Of a stretch of DNA of 64,000 nucleotides, positions 42,226 through 52,470 are shown piece after piece. Origin of the DNA: Candidatus Thiomargarita nelsonii (GTDB lineage: Bacteria > Pseudomonadota > Gammaproteobacteria > Beggiatoales > Beggiatoaceae); NCBI GenBank assembly GCA_000785145.2, contig JSZA02000009.1, positions 54,049 through 118,048 on the forward strand. Direction: 5' to 3'. The notes beneath the pieces are model-generated. The model was not told where the DNA came from, did no database searches, and saw only the letters and a program-made list of their open reading frames with translations. A program made the position numbers and the translations under genes. The stretch's first letter is position 1. Every line of letters begins with the position of its first letter.

Positions 42226-44827
42226 ATGGGCTCCTATTTTCAAACGACAGATATGCAAATGCAATACATTCAACAAACTAAATGGATAATTGCCCTCATT
42301 TTGCTAGGGAGTACAATCGCACACGCCCAACAGCCGGAAGTCTTTGTTCAGTTGGGACATTCCGGCTCAGTAAAAGCCGTGGCGTTCTCCCCCGATGGCA
42401 AACTCGCCTTGTCGGGCAGTCGGGATGGCAGCACACGCTTATGGAATATCAAAACGGGCAAAGAAATTGCCCAGATGGTGAGCTTTAAAGATGGCGAATG
42501 GATAACCATCACACCCCAAGGCTATTATGTGGCTTCGGCGGGCGGTGAAAAACATATTAATGTGCGTGTTGGAAACAAAGTCAGCGGAGTTGAGCCATAT
42601 CGCGCCCAATTCAATCGCCCAAACTTAGTGAAAGCCGCTTTGCAACTGGAAAGCACCCCACCCCGTCTTGTTTTGCACAAGCCCCAAACAACCACCCAAC
42701 GACATTGGCGGGAAAATCCACATCATTCTGCCACACTACCCATGGGAAGCTACACCTTTCGCGGACAAGCCGTTGATGACAGCGCAATGGCTTCTGTCAC
42801 AATCAACAACAAACAAATAAGCTTCGACGAAAACGGATATTTTTCATCACAAATCCAAATCCAAAGAGGCGAAAACCCCATTCAGATGACGGCGACAGAT
42901 ATTTTCGACAACCGCGCCACTACACACCTCACTATCACAGGAAAAGAAACCACCCCGCCACGTATTATTGGCATTACAAATAATATTTTCGTAGAAAACA
43001 CAAGCACATACACACTGCGGGGGCAAATTATTGACGATACGGACATAGCCACCCTCAACGGGCAAACTGTGCGCCTAGACAAACAAGGGCATTTTTCTTA
43101 TGACATCCCACTGCAAATCTGAAAAAACCCCGTTCAAATCATAGCCAAAGATGTATTCAATAACCGTGCCCGTCAAAGCATCACACTTATTAATAAAGAT
43201 ACCCAACCGCCGCAGATAGTCTTGCCAGACGTGATAGCTAAACAAAAAAATGCCACCGCCTACACATTGCGTGGGCAAATTATTGATCAAAGCGACATAG
43301 CCACCGTCACCGTCAACGGACAAAGAGTGCGCCTAGACAAACAAGGGCATTTTTCTTATGACATCCCACTGAAAATCGGAAAAAACCCCGTTCAAATCAT
43401 AGCCAAAGATGTATTCAATAACCGTGCCCGTCAAAGCATCACACTTATTAATAAAGATACCCAACCGCCGCAGATAGTCTTGCCGACTGCAAAACAAGAA
43501 AATGCCACCGCCTACACATTGCGTCAATGCCACCTTCGTTAAGCATAAATGCGTTTTTTTTGTAGGGTGGGTAGCGAAACCCACCAAACATTTGAAATTT
43601 ATAACAAAGGTGGGTTGGGCGTCCCGCCACTTCGTTGCGCTCTCGCTCTACCCACCCTACAATATCTACAATATCTCTTAACTTAATGGCATTGACACAT
43701 TGCGTGGGCAAATTATTGATCAAAGCGACATAGCCACCGTCACCGTCAACGGACAAAGAGTGAGCCTAGACAAACAAGGGTATTTTTCTTATGACATCGC
43801 ACTGCAAATCGGAAAAAACCCCGTTCAAATCATAGCCAAAGATATATTCAATAACCGTGCCCGTCAAAGCATCACACTTATTAATAAAGAAACCAAACCG
43901 CCGCAGATTCTTTTGCCTGACGTGATAGCTAAACAAGAAAATGCCACGGCATACACATTGCGTGAGCAAATTATTGACGATACGGACATAGCCACCGTCA
44001 CCGTCAACGGACAAAGAGTGCGCCTAAACAAACAAGGGTATAATCCGCCGCAAATTTTATTGCCTAAAAATAAGATAATCGTAAAAGACACAACCACATA
44101 CACACTGCGTGGACAAATCACAGACGACACCGGCGTAGCCAGCGTCAGCATCGACGGACAAACGCTGCCCCTAGACAAACAAGGGCATTTTTCCTATCAA
44201 GTCACCCTGCCAATAGGCAGAAAAAAACACATTCAGATTAGTGCCACGGATATAGAAAATAACAGCACCGAACAAAAAATCAGCATAAAACATCGCTGCA
44301 CGACAAATGATGCAAAGGAGCAACGACTCAACCCCCAAGACATTGCCACCATGCACCGTTACAAAATCAAAGTAGCCTTTAAAGGAGAAGATCAAAGCGG
44401 CAGCATAATCCCCAAAGACATCAACCCGTCATGTTTGCAACAAGCCGAATCTTTAGACTTGAGCCACTTAGAAATGGTTTACTTACCCAACTGGTTAGCA
44501 AAATTTACGCAACTACGCAAACTGGATATTTCCCATAATCAACTCAGCCCAAAAGAATTATCAGCACCACTACGCAACATGAGGGTTTTGGAAAACTTAG
44601 ATATTTCTCACAATCCCTTATTTAAAGAAACATGCTGGTTCCGTTGGTGTAGCATAAAACCCACAATGCCACGGATTTGGCAACACATAAGAGGGTTGCG
44701 AGTATTAAAACTATCTCACACCGGCGGCGATGCTAAAAACTACGGCGATTTATCCCACATCAAAAACCTATATCAACTAGAACTGAATCATAATCGCCTA
44801 AGGAATATAGGCAGGCTGAAATTATGA
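42226..44827 (+). pseudogene. WD40 - tandem Ig-like - LRR surface protein gene, broken by TGA and a MITE
   Basis: A signal peptide (WIIALILLGSTIAHA, near 25-40) is followed by one WD40-like repeat (VKAVAFSPDGKLALSGSRDG), then Ig-like repeats of ~86 residues (YTLRGQIID-D-DIATVTVNGQ, LDKQGHFSYDIPL, NPVQIIAKDVFNNRA), and C-terminal leucine-rich repeats (LRKLDISHNQLSPKEL, LENLDISHNPLF, LYQLELNHNRL). A TGA at 43120-43122 replaces the GGA seen in sister repeats, and a MITE (43525-43694) splits a later repeat; both frames continue after the lesion. It would be about 790 aa if repaired. The stop overlaps the next start (ATGA). Probably an outer-surface or signalling scaffold. Confidence 0.75.
43525..43694. 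mobile_element. MITE copy 5 (170 bp) in an Ig-like repeat
   Basis: Target duplication ACACATTGCGT at 43514-43524 and 43695-43705. The left end (CAATGCCACCTTCGTTAAG) is more degenerate than the right (CTTAACTTAATGGCATTG). Removing element plus one duplication restores AYTLRGQIID exactly as in sister repeats. Confidence 0.93.
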
Positions 44828-44955
44828 AACCAGAAGCGGGAATGTTTACCCGTAGGCAAATACTCACCACAGTAGGAACAGCGGTCATAGGATCAGTGAC
44901 AACTTGGGGACTTTACCATTGCACACCAGAAAATCCCCCCCGTCAGGCGGAATAA
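44824..44955 (+). CDS. 43-aa twin-arginine-like membrane peptide
   Basis: Starts at ATGA overlapping the previous stop. MKPEAGMFTRRQILTTVGTA then VIGSVTTWGLYHC: a TRRQ motif with a hydrophobic core resembling a Tat signal, ending 22 residues later. Possibly a membrane-tethered cofactor of the upstream scaffold or a truncated Tat substrate. Its coupling to the preceding frame and the 5-bp gap to the next gene argue for an operon. No homologue recognised. Confidence 0.45.
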   Translation: MKPEAGMFTRRQILTTVGTAVIGSVTTWGLYHCTPENPPRQAE

Positions 44956-44984
44956 AGGCAATGCATATAGTTCGATTTATGGGT

Positions 44985-45120
44985 CAATGCCATTAAGTTA
45001 AGCTTTTTTGTAGGGTGGGTAGAGCTTCGCTGCACCCACCAAATCGTTGAAATTTATAACAATGGTGGGTTTCGCTCTCGCTCTACCCACCCTACAAGAT
45101 TTCTTAACTTAATGGCATTG
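44985..45120. mobile_element. MITE copy 6 (136 bp)
   Basis: Perfect ends CAATGCCATTAAGTTAAG and CTTAACTTAATGGCATTG; target duplication ATTTATGGGT at 44975-44984 and 45121-45130. Confidence 0.95.
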
Positions 45121-45277
45121 ATTTATGGGTGGCGTAGTGCTTGATGCAGTCGAAGCGGTTTTGGTTGACATAACGCAAGACTGGATGAAGAACTGTATCA
45201 AAGGCAACTGTGAGATAGCACTCTACGACAAACCGCCAATTGAAGAAACCCAATTCAAGCATCCCGCCTACAAGCGT

Positions 45278-45385
45278 CAATGCCATTAAGTTAAGGGCAA
45301 ACCCGATAGGGTAGCCCCTACATGGACCGTGATTTCTCGTAGGGGCGGGCAACCACAAGGGATTGCCCCTACGCCAATGGCATTG
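45278..45385. mobile_element. MITE copy 7 (108 bp)
   Basis: Target duplication CTACAAGCGT at 45268-45277 and 45386-45395. Right end reduced to CCAATGGCATTG. Interior is GTAGCCCCTACATG ... GTAGGGGC rather than the GTAGGGTGGG type, so elements with the same ends carry different cargo. Confidence 0.9.
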
Positions 45386-45798
45386 CTACAAGCGTGCGAT
45401 TTCACAAAGCGGATTATGCGATAGCGTTACCCATCCAAAACGTCAATTAGCGGTGCAATTGAAAAATGATCAACAACACCAGCGTTTTGAAGCCTTACAT
45501 AAATATCTAATAGACAATAAGATTCGTATCAAACTGGCGACAGATGAGTACTCACATATAGTCACGCCCCAAATGCCGGTTGATGACTTATTCACCTTGG
45601 ACTATCTGATGATAGAAGAAGAAGATAAAGCACGCCATTATCATAATATGATAGCCATCACTGGAGTCTATTTATTTGAACAATGGTATGGGTGATAAGA
45701 TTCGGCGGTGCAATCCTCATTTTTTTTAGCGTCTAAGATAAATCTTGGACTCCTATTTTATGAAATGTTGTATAATTTAAAAGTCCAAAGCTAAAGCT

Positions 45799-47076
45799 TT
45801 GGACTCCAACAGGAGGAGCAAAAAAAATGAAACCGATAAAACCGATACTGACATCGCACGGGCGGATGAAATTGAGGCCCTTTTTGCCAGTACCTATATT
45901 TATGAACATCCTACACAGGGAAAAAATGCCTATCTCATTTTGAAATTCGACTTTTCTCAAGTCGATTCTGACCTTGATAAGGTTGAAGCCTCATTTAATG
46001 CCCATCTTCGTAATTGCTTTTTCTTTTTCGGAAAAAAGTATCGTTCATTCTTAGATGATGATTATTTCGAGATGATGGACCGTTTTCAAAATCCCTATCA
46101 TCAACTTGAATTTGCCTCAAAGTACATTGGTTACAAAGAACTCAACTTTAATGACCTTTTGGGACTAACAGATCATGATGTGATTGAAATGTTTGAATAT
46201 TATCGTGGTGGCTTACCGAATGAAACGCTTGCCTTGATGAAAGTCTGGTATGGTAATTACAAGTTTTCAAAACGTGCCAAAAATCATCTATTCAATACCG
46301 AGATGGTACTTTATTTTCTGAAAAACCTCATGAGGTTGGGAACGGTTCCCGATGAGATGATTGATCCTAATGTTAAAGTGGATTATGGCAAATTGCGTCA
46401 TTTGATCGTGCTTGATAAGCGACTCAATGGTAATTTTAGTCACCTCAAAGCGATTATCGAAAATGGGGGAGACATTGGCGATATTGCCCAAAGTTTTCCG
46501 CTAGAAGATTTAATCAAGCCCAAAAATTTTATTTCGTTGTTGTACTACTTTGGTTTGTTGAGCCGCAGAGAAGATAAAGAACTCATTATCCCTAATCGTA
46601 CTGTGCTAGAGTTGATGTATGGTTATTTTCGTGATGCTTATGAGGATGTGGACGTTTTCACTATTGATTTGTGGCACTTTGCTAATCTGATTCGCAATAT
46701 GGCATACCAAGGTGATTGGCAACCGGTTTTTCAATTTTTGGCCGATGAAGTGGACAAACAAACCGCTATTCTGGATTTTTTGAGCGGAGAAAAGGTGGTC
46801 CAAACTTTCCTTTTAGCTTATCTGAATGTGGCTGACTATTATATCTCTCGCACGGAGGTGGAAATGGGAAAAGGCTTTGTTGATTTATATCTCGAACCGT
46901 TTTTCCTCAAATATGAGGATATCAAATATGCTTATTTGATTGAACTCAAATATATCACGCAAAACAAGTTTACATCGAAGGTGTTACAGGAACAGGTTAA
47001 TAGGAGCCGGAATGGACAATTGCGGCAATATGCTAACGATCCGCGAGTGATTAAGCAGGGAGTTGGTTCATTGTGA
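45799..47076 (+). pseudogene. AAA-like/PD-(D/E)XK protein, N-terminal truncated
   Basis: 425-codon frame of the AAA-ATPase-like (PF09820 type) plus C-terminal PD-(D/E)XK (PF08011 type) family. Visible: ADEIEALFASTYIYEHPTQG, NAYLILKFDFSQVD, the middle TEMVLYFLKNLM, and the C-terminal nuclease strand YAYLIELKYI. Family members begin with a Walker-A-bearing GISDFxxLR...RPRRFGKS segment of ~70 residues, which is missing. Only a TTG inside a GGACTCC repeat starts this frame; a better RBS-ATG at 45828 is out of frame. So the 5' end was replaced by repeat DNA. A sister gene ends the window. Confidence 0.7.
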
Positions 47077-47143
47077 AGAAGTGAAATAATAAAAGAAGTC
47101 CAAAGCTAAAGCTTTGGACTCCAAATTTGAACATCGACTCCTT

Positions 47144-49732
47144 TTATTTAATCTTAAACGTTACCTGCCCCGCTACCCATTCATAAGGTGATATCCGCGT
47201 TAATCCCCGTTCTGAATGCACCGCATTCACCAAGAGCCGTTCTAAAGGATTCAAGTCGCCGCGTTCCCTAAACTCTTCTTGTTCAAACAACGACACATCA
47301 ATCGGCTGACTGCTGAGGATAATCTTAATCGTCTCCTCTCCGATATTTTCCATCATCAACAGGGCTTCTTCAGTCAGATTCCGCTTTTCGTCCGCCTTAA
47401 TAAGGGCATACTCCATCCCTTCAGATGGATGGGGAAAAATCGCGTTGATGGCGCCGTTAGATGTGATATTGATCAGATAACAATAATAATCCTGTTCGGA
47501 GTCATTGTGCAATGTGAATGTCAGAATATCGCCTTTTCTCAGTTCGCGCTTCGCTTGCAAATCATAAGGCCCCATTTTGCGATGTAAACCCAACTTAAAC
47601 GATGACAGAGACACACAATTCTCCCATCTCGGACATGATTTGACTGGACGCAAAATATAGGTTTGTACTGTCACTGGTAAAATATTGCCACGACTGTTCT
47701 GGAGTGCCTTAAATTCACGGATACGGGCGAATTTTTTCAAATTGTCTTGTAGCAGCTTAACGCCTTTTTTGGTGTTCTTAAATTTAATTTGCAGCTTATT
47801 ATTTAATAAGCGTTGATCAGCGGTGAGTACCCATAATTCCGGTGGTTGATTATAAAATGATTTCGGTAAATTCTCGTTAGGCTCGACGATGAGCTGCCCG
47901 TTTTTCCGTTTGGGGCGCAACAGGTGCAAACGCAGATCAGTATTATACGGATTATTGGTGAGCACATAGCCCGATAGTCTGCGGTCCTGAAAGGCGGCTC
48001 GTATCGTTCGTAATAATGCCTTATCCTTGGCATAATCGGCTGAAAGGTACACTTTGATGGGATCAAAATGATAGGCATGGCTTTCTTCTACCACTAAATC
48101 TCCACGCTTAAACAATCCCCTTTGGGTGGTTTTGCCGATACTCTCAAAAGCCTTAACTTGAGTGATTTGAAAGCTTTGCAATGGATTAGGATGTTGGGGG
48201 TGATACAAGCGATAGATTGAGCCGACTGTCACGCCAGCAACGTGTCCAGCTTGAATTTTGACGGTTTTTCCATTAACTTGAGTCACAGAAATCGTCTGTG
48301 CTTGTGAAGTAAAATTGCCGCCAAAAACTTCTCGGTTGTGCTCACCTTCTATCTGTGGAGTTTGCGCCTGCCCGCGCTTTCCGACGACTGGCGTATAAGC
48401 CCGTTTAAATATGTCATACCAAGTCTCCCCGACTTGCGCCTGTCGCAATGCTTTGGTCCAATACCAAGTGAATAGTCCATAATGTTTGCCATCTTTTCCA
48501 ATCCCCTCGGCTGCCAATTCATCATTTTGTGCCGCGCCAATATGGATTCCATGGTGTTTGTCAAGTTGGGTATAAGTCATTTTGCCCAAGGGATGATAGC
48601 GATCATCTCTTTTTAAGCCACGACTAATGGGCGCCTCTCCTCGGGCAACGGTGGCAGAGTGACAAGAATCTGAGACAAATATCACTTGGTCCGTTTTGGC
48701 ATAAATCGCGGCCAACCAAGTATTGATTTCATCATCTAACACGTCATAGTTATCTTTGTGCGTCTGCCGATTGCGACGAGTCCCGTAAGAGACCCAAGTT
48801 TGATCTTTGCCGCTGGGCTCATCACCGTTTAAATCGGTCGTTTGAGAGCCATGACCAGAATAATGGATATAGACAAAGTCGCCGGGTTTAACCCGTTTAA
48901 TCAGCCTCTTGAATGCATTTTCAATGCCCGTGTGCGTGGCCTTATTATCTAAGAGGATAATAAAGTCCTTTTCACTAAAACCAAAGCGTTTACGCAATAC
49001 GCCTTGGACCAATTTTATATCATTGATCGTGCCTTTGAGGGGAGCGACGGGATAACGGTAATTTTCGATACCAATGAGCAAGGCGTGTTTGCCAACCGTC
49101 TTTGTTTGCAACGTTGCCTTGAACGCCGCCACCTTGTCTAAACTCGCCTGATACCGCTTAACTTTATTTGGCCGCCCCCTATCCAAGGCTTTGTTTATCA
49201 AAGACTCATAACGTGCCTCAATTTTTTCTAGGCCGTCTAACGCTTGACTATTAGTGGGGTCTTTTTTCAACACCGAGCCGTAACACGCCAAAGCGTTACC
49301 GCTTCTGCCCGTCGTCAAGCGATAAGCTTTCAAATGCGCTTTGCAAGTTAGCAATATAGGGGATACATCAGAGGCAGGGGCAGGGGTTCGTAACCTAGCC
49401 TTGAACGCTGCCACTTTGTCTAAACGCGCCTGATAGCGCTTAGCTTTTTTTCGCTGCCTTTTATTCAACGCTTTGTTTTTCCAAAACTTATAGCGAGCTT
49501 CAATTTTTGCTAGGCCCTTCAAAGCATCGGCATTAGTGGGGTCTTTTTTCAAGACCTTTTTGTAACAGCTAAAGGCGGTACCGCCTTTGCCCGTCGTCAA
49601 GCGATTGGCCTCAAAATGTTTTTGGCACACACGTAGTTGTTTGGCAACCTTAGAATTGGACGGCTGCCACTGTCCAGCATGGGCGCTGATTAAAAAAAAT
49701 AAACTAAAAAAGGAAATGAGATAACGGTGCAT
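47144..49732 (-). CDS. Caspase-family (C14) protease with TPR-like repeats and DUF4384
   Basis: 862-aa secreted protein. Signal peptide MHRYLISFFSLFFLISAHA; two ~100-residue repeats (CxKHFEANRLTTGKGGTAFS / CKAHLKAYRLTTGRSGNALA with KKDPTN-A-L-GL-KIEARY), TPR-like; a caspase domain with ALLIGIENYRYPVAPLKG, catalytic His in IHYSGHGSQ (~291) and Cys in FVSDSCHSATVARGE (~356); a C-terminal DUF4384 region (LRKGDILTFTLHNDSEQDYY, INAIFPHP). All catalytic residues present. ATG 49732. Flanked by repeats. Different architecture from the caspase at 13641, sharing only the protease and tail. Confidence 0.88.
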   Translation of the reverse strand: MHRYLISFFSLFFLISAHAGQWQPSNSKVAKQLRVCQKHFEANRLTTGKGGTAFSCYKKVLKKDPTNADALKGLAKIEARYKFWKNKALNKRQRKKAKRYQARLDKVAAFKARLRTPAPASDVSPILLTCKAHLKAYRLTTGRSGNALACYGSVLKKDPTNSQALDGLEKIEARYESLINKALDRGRPNKVKRYQASLDKVAAFKATLQTKTVGKHALLIGIENYRYPVAPLKGTINDIKLVQGVLRKRFGFSEKDFIILLDNKATHTGIENAFKRLIKRVKPGDFVYIHYSGHGSQTTDLNGDEPSGKDQTWVSYGTRRNRQTHKDNYDVLDDEINTWLAAIYAKTDQVIFVSDSCHSATVARGEAPISRGLKRDDRYHPLGKMTYTQLDKHHGIHIGAAQNDELAAEGIGKDGKHYGLFTWYWTKALRQAQVGETWYDIFKRAYTPVVGKRGQAQTPQIEGEHNREVFGGNFTSQAQTISVTQVNGKTVKIQAGHVAGVTVGSIYRLYHPQHPNPLQSFQITQVKAFESIGKTTQRGLFKRGDLVVEESHAYHFDPIKVYLSADYAKDKALLRTIRAAFQDRRLSGYVLTNNPYNTDLRLHLLRPKRKNGQLIVEPNENLPKSFYNQPPELWVLTADQRLLNNKLQIKFKNTKKGVKLLQDNLKKFARIREFKALQNSRGNILPVTVQTYILRPVKSCPRWENCVSLSSFKLGLHRKMGPYDLQAKRELRKGDILTFTLHNDSEQDYYCYLINITSNGAINAIFPHPSEGMEYALIKADEKRNLTEEALLMMENIGEETIKIILSSQPIDVSLFEQEEFRERGDLNPLERLLVNAVHSERGLTRISPYEWVAGQVTFKIK

Positions 49733-49913
49733 AGTGAATTCCTCAAAAGGTCCAAGATTAATTAAAACATTAAATATGGTATAAAGTGAAGTCCAGACAG
49801 TGAATTGTATTTTGACAATTTGGTTTATTCAGAAAAAGATGTCCCAACGCCATTATGTTATTATGGCAAAACTAAGTTGCCATCTTATTAGAACTAACTT
49901 ATATGAGGCAAAA

Positions 49914-50276
49914 ATGATGAAAAAAATTTTTTGGGTAAGGCTTGCTATTATGATGTTGTCTTTAATGATACCCAATGCTATCGCTGCCCAAAATCAGTGT
50001 AGCAAATCGGAAATTATGACACTGATTAAGAAAGGCTTCGATAAATCGGAAATTGATGAGATTTGCCATCAAGAATCCTATTGCTGTTGCCAGATTAAGA
50101 CTTACAAATGGACTCGGGAGTGCTTTTTGTGCGACTATTCTCACGAATATGCTGGAAAAATTTACCGATGGCTTCCCATCCGTCGATGTTCTAACCCAAC
50201 TCGTAAAAGAGATTTTAGGCATAGAAAGAAAATTGTGAAGCGATGTACTCAAGCAAGCCTGTGTGGTAGGGAATAA
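49914..50276 (+). CDS. Secreted Cys-rich protein, unknown
   Basis: About 120 aa from ATG 49914 (GAGGCAAAA upstream; a second ATG follows at once). Signal peptide MMKKIFWVRLAIMMLSLMIP + NAIAA, then CSKSEIMTLIKKGFDKSEID and a Cys-dense centre (YCCCQIKTYKWTRECFLCDY), finishing with a very basic tail (RKRDFRHRKKIVKRC). The tail differs in composition from the rest. No family recognised. A repeat follows the stop directly. Confidence 0.55.
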   Translation: MMKKIFWVRLAIMMLSLMIPNAIAAQNQCSKSEIMTLIKKGFDKSEIDEICHQESYCCCQIKTYKWTRECFLCDYSHEYAGKIYRWLPIRRCSNPTRKRDFRHRKKIVKRCTQASLCGRE

Positions 50277-50280
50277 AATG

Positions 50281-50396
50281 TGCAGGACGCGGAGCGTCCA
50301 TCCAGGCATTCCCACGCAGAGCGTGGGAACGAGAAAAAAGTAGGAGTCCAAGATTTATCTTGGAAAATTAGGAGTCCAAGATTTATCTTGGAAAAG
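50281..50396. repeat. Dispersed palindromes between two genes
   Basis: GGACGCGGAGCGTCC, TTCCCACGCAGAGCGTGGGAA and two AGGAGTCCAAGATTTATCTT copies (50342, 50369) in tandem. They are open in the frame of the next gene but are not part of it. Confidence 0.85.
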
Positions 50397-50399
50397 ATT

Positions 50400-51410
50400 A
50401 TGTACAAAACAGTCACTTTTGAAATTGCTGGCATTTGTAATGCCAAATGTCCCTGGTGTGTAACAGGAAACCGTTCTTTATTAGAATCTGGTTATCCATC
50501 ATCTTTTATAAATATAGAAGACTTTGAAAAGGCAATAGATAGATTAATTGAGTTTAAGCTTATCGGGGACAAAACGGTCATTATTTTATATAACTGGGGA
50601 GAGCCTTTGATTCACCCTCAGTTTAACGCAATCTTGAAAATACTCAATTCAAGAAATATTGCTTTTTCAATCTCCACAAATGCCTCAAAACCTGTCAAGG
50701 TAGAGCGTGGTTTATTAAGTCAATTGCGGGAAGTCAGCATATCAATGCCAGGCTTTAGCCAAAAATCCTATGATAGGATACATCGCTTCAAATTCAAAAA
50801 GATATTACGCAATATTGATGTCATTCTTGAGAATTTCAGAAAAGCGGGATTTATTGGCGATGTCCGTGTAAGCTACCACCTTTATCAATTTAATTTAGGA
50901 GAAATGCAAGCGGCAAAGGATTTTTGTGATCAAAGACAGATTGAATTTTATCCATACGTGGCTTACTTAAACGATTTTAATTTGACAAGTTCATATTTTA
51001 ATGACTCTCTCCCTTATGAAACTCTGAAGAAATTGTCAAAAGATTTGTTGCTTTATTATATTGAGGAGACGATTGCATTGGCGCCGAAAAACTATGTTTG
51101 TCCACAATATGATATGTTAACAATTGATGAAGGATGTAATGTTTTAACCTGTTGTGTCGTTCCAAAGGATCACGCTGAATATTCGATTGGCTCACTTTTC
51201 GATTTATCTCCTGAAGAAATCAAAAAACTTAAAGTTTCTCAGAAGATATGTAAGGAGTGCCTCAGTTCTGGGCAAGCCTATTTGGCACATAATGCGCCTT
51301 GTCCAAATTTTATTCTTGAGCAGAAACGCTCAAAGATTCCAAATTTTATTAAGAGAAATATTCCGGAACCATTAAAGTTATTTATAAAAAAACTACTTGG
51401 ACAAGATTAG
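50400..51410 (+). CDS. Radical SAM protein with SPASM-like C-terminus
   Basis: 336-aa radical SAM enzyme. The cluster motif CNAKCPWC (CxxxCxxC) is at residues 14-21 after TVTFEIAGI, followed by LYNWGEPLIHPQF (GGE-equivalent WGEP). The C-terminal part has Cys residues in NYVCPQYDMLTIDEGCNVLT + CCVVP and ICKECLSSGQ, like SPASM auxiliary clusters. ATG at 50400 (MYKTVTFE) is chosen; the 40 preceding in-frame codons are translated repeats. Substrate unknown; peptide or glycan modification is possible, but no partner lies adjacent. Confidence 0.82.
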   Translation: MYKTVTFEIAGICNAKCPWCVTGNRSLLESGYPSSFINIEDFEKAIDRLIEFKLIGDKTVIILYNWGEPLIHPQFNAILKILNSRNIAFSISTNASKPVKVERGLLSQLREVSISMPGFSQKSYDRIHRFKFKKILRNIDVILENFRKAGFIGDVRVSYHLYQFNLGEMQAAKDFCDQRQIEFYPYVAYLNDFNLTSSYFNDSLPYETLKKLSKDLLLYYIEETIALAPKNYVCPQYDMLTIDEGCNVLTCCVVPKDHAEYSIGSLFDLSPEEIKKLKVSQKICKECLSSGQAYLAHNAPCPNFILEQKRSKIPNFIKRNIPEPLKLFIKKLLGQD

Positions 51411-51544
51411 GCGTCCAAGATTTATCTTGGACGTGACTAATGTATTGGATATACGCCATTTTCAATTTTGACCTATGCTATCCCTTGAAGAGATAGCATA
51501 TGTTGCGTTTTTTGCATAGCATAAGTTATTTATTGCTACGTCCC

Positions 51545-52027
51545 TTATTTGCAGATATAAAATTTTTTATTATCACAATAGCTTCCTGAGCATTTTACAG
51601 CTACGGCATATTTACCACTACTAAAAACAAGTTTTCCACCATTCTCCTCTGAAATCCAATTAGTCCATCCACAAGATTTGGGGGTTTTGTTCCGAAAGCT
51701 CTTGCAATATAATTTAATATTGTCACAGTAGCTTCCCTTACAAGACATACCAACAACATATCCTTTGCCACCACAAGGTTGGTAGCCGCCATTTTCTTCA
51801 GAGAAATAGCCTGTCCACCATTTGTCATCCAGAACTCCCAAAGAACCACCACACCTTAAAGAAATATTATCACAATATCCCCCTGTGCATTGTATTCCAC
51901 TTACAGCAGATGTCGATGAACAAGTTGCTTGATGTGAGCCTTCTTCCGAGAATGAAGAGGTCCAACTATCAGCAATGGCAGGATTTGTCATAACCAGAAA
52001 TGATAAAACGAATAACAGTTTCTTCAT
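51545..52027 (-). CDS. Secreted three-repeat Cys-rich protein
   Basis: 160 aa. Signal peptide MKKLLFVLSFLVMTNPAIA, then three ~45-residue repeats, each W-[TS]-x(2-3)-[FI]-SEE-[NG]-G ... V-G/V-C-G-YCDN-x-[SKF]-L-x-C. Each repeat has a conserved SYCDN/GYCDN motif and paired cysteines. Looks like a small extracellular binding protein. ATG 52027 chosen because the signal peptide starts there; the earlier in-frame start adds 23 unlikely residues. No named family recognised. Confidence 0.65.
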   Translation of the reverse strand: MKKLLFVLSFLVMTNPAIADSWTSSFSEEGSHQATCSSTSAVSGIQCTGGYCDNISLRCGGSLGVLDDKWWTGYFSEENGGYQPCGGKGYVVGMSCKGSYCDNIKLYCKSFRNKTPKSCGWTNWISEENGGKLVFSSGKYAVAVKCSGSYCDNKKFYICK

Positions 52028-52282
52028 AAATAAATTGCTACCTTTCCTAGCCTGGGTTAAATGTAAATATTGTGGGGGGAACGCCCAATCCACCATTTAG
52101 CATATAAGCTGGACACATAATATAGACTTTTTTGGTTTATTACAAATGTTTTTTTTCAAAAAAATTTAATTAAAAATTATATAATATTCTAATAAACAAC
52201 GCCCGTCTAACCCTAAAACAAGCTTCCGTCATGTTAAAAAAATTATTGAATGGGAAAATCAGTAAAACCAGGTTTTATGAAA

Positions 52283-52470
52283 TTAAATCGGACGAGAGTC
52301 TGGTAATCCGGGAGGCGAGCCACGATCATCAATTATTTTGACATCATGCCAAGCCTTTATGACTTCTTCATCAAACCATAAAGTTAGGCTACCTCGTTTA
52401 ACAAGAGCTTCATTGTATTCTTTCCAGCAAGCGTTACCCCCCAATCTGCGGTTATTCGTCAAAATAAAGT
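52283..52470 (-). pseudogene. IS5-family transposase N-terminal fragment
   Basis: Minus-strand frame reads NRRLGGNA, then KEYNEALVKRGSLTLWFDEE + VIKAWHDV and stops after DRGSPPGLPDSRPI. The YNxALxxRGSLTxWxDEEAxxAW pattern is the N-terminus of IS5-type transposases; the DDE catalytic core is absent. Only relic of an autonomous transposase seen in the window. Confidence 0.6.

Larger units (their letters stand above)
44961..45695 (+). pseudogene. Unknown gene carrying two MITE insertions
   Basis: ATG 44961 (AAAGG upstream) encodes MHIVRFMG, then MITE 44985-45120; GVVLDAVEAVLVDITQDWMK ... EETQFKHPAYKR, then MITE 45278-45385; AISQSGLCDSVTHPKRQLAV ... IEEEDKARHYHNMIAITGVY and stop at 45695. With both elements and one copy of each 10-bp duplication removed, the frame is continuous for about 155 codons. 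Family not recognised. The C-terminus ends GVYLFEQWYG, and the same TTTGAACAATGGTAT bases recur in the debris at 39814 and 42021, suggesting paralogous remnants. Confidence 0.75.

Noticed and set aside
50280..50399. N-terminal extension of the radical SAM protein
   Set aside because: The 40 codons are translated repeats; RBS-less and unlike the family.
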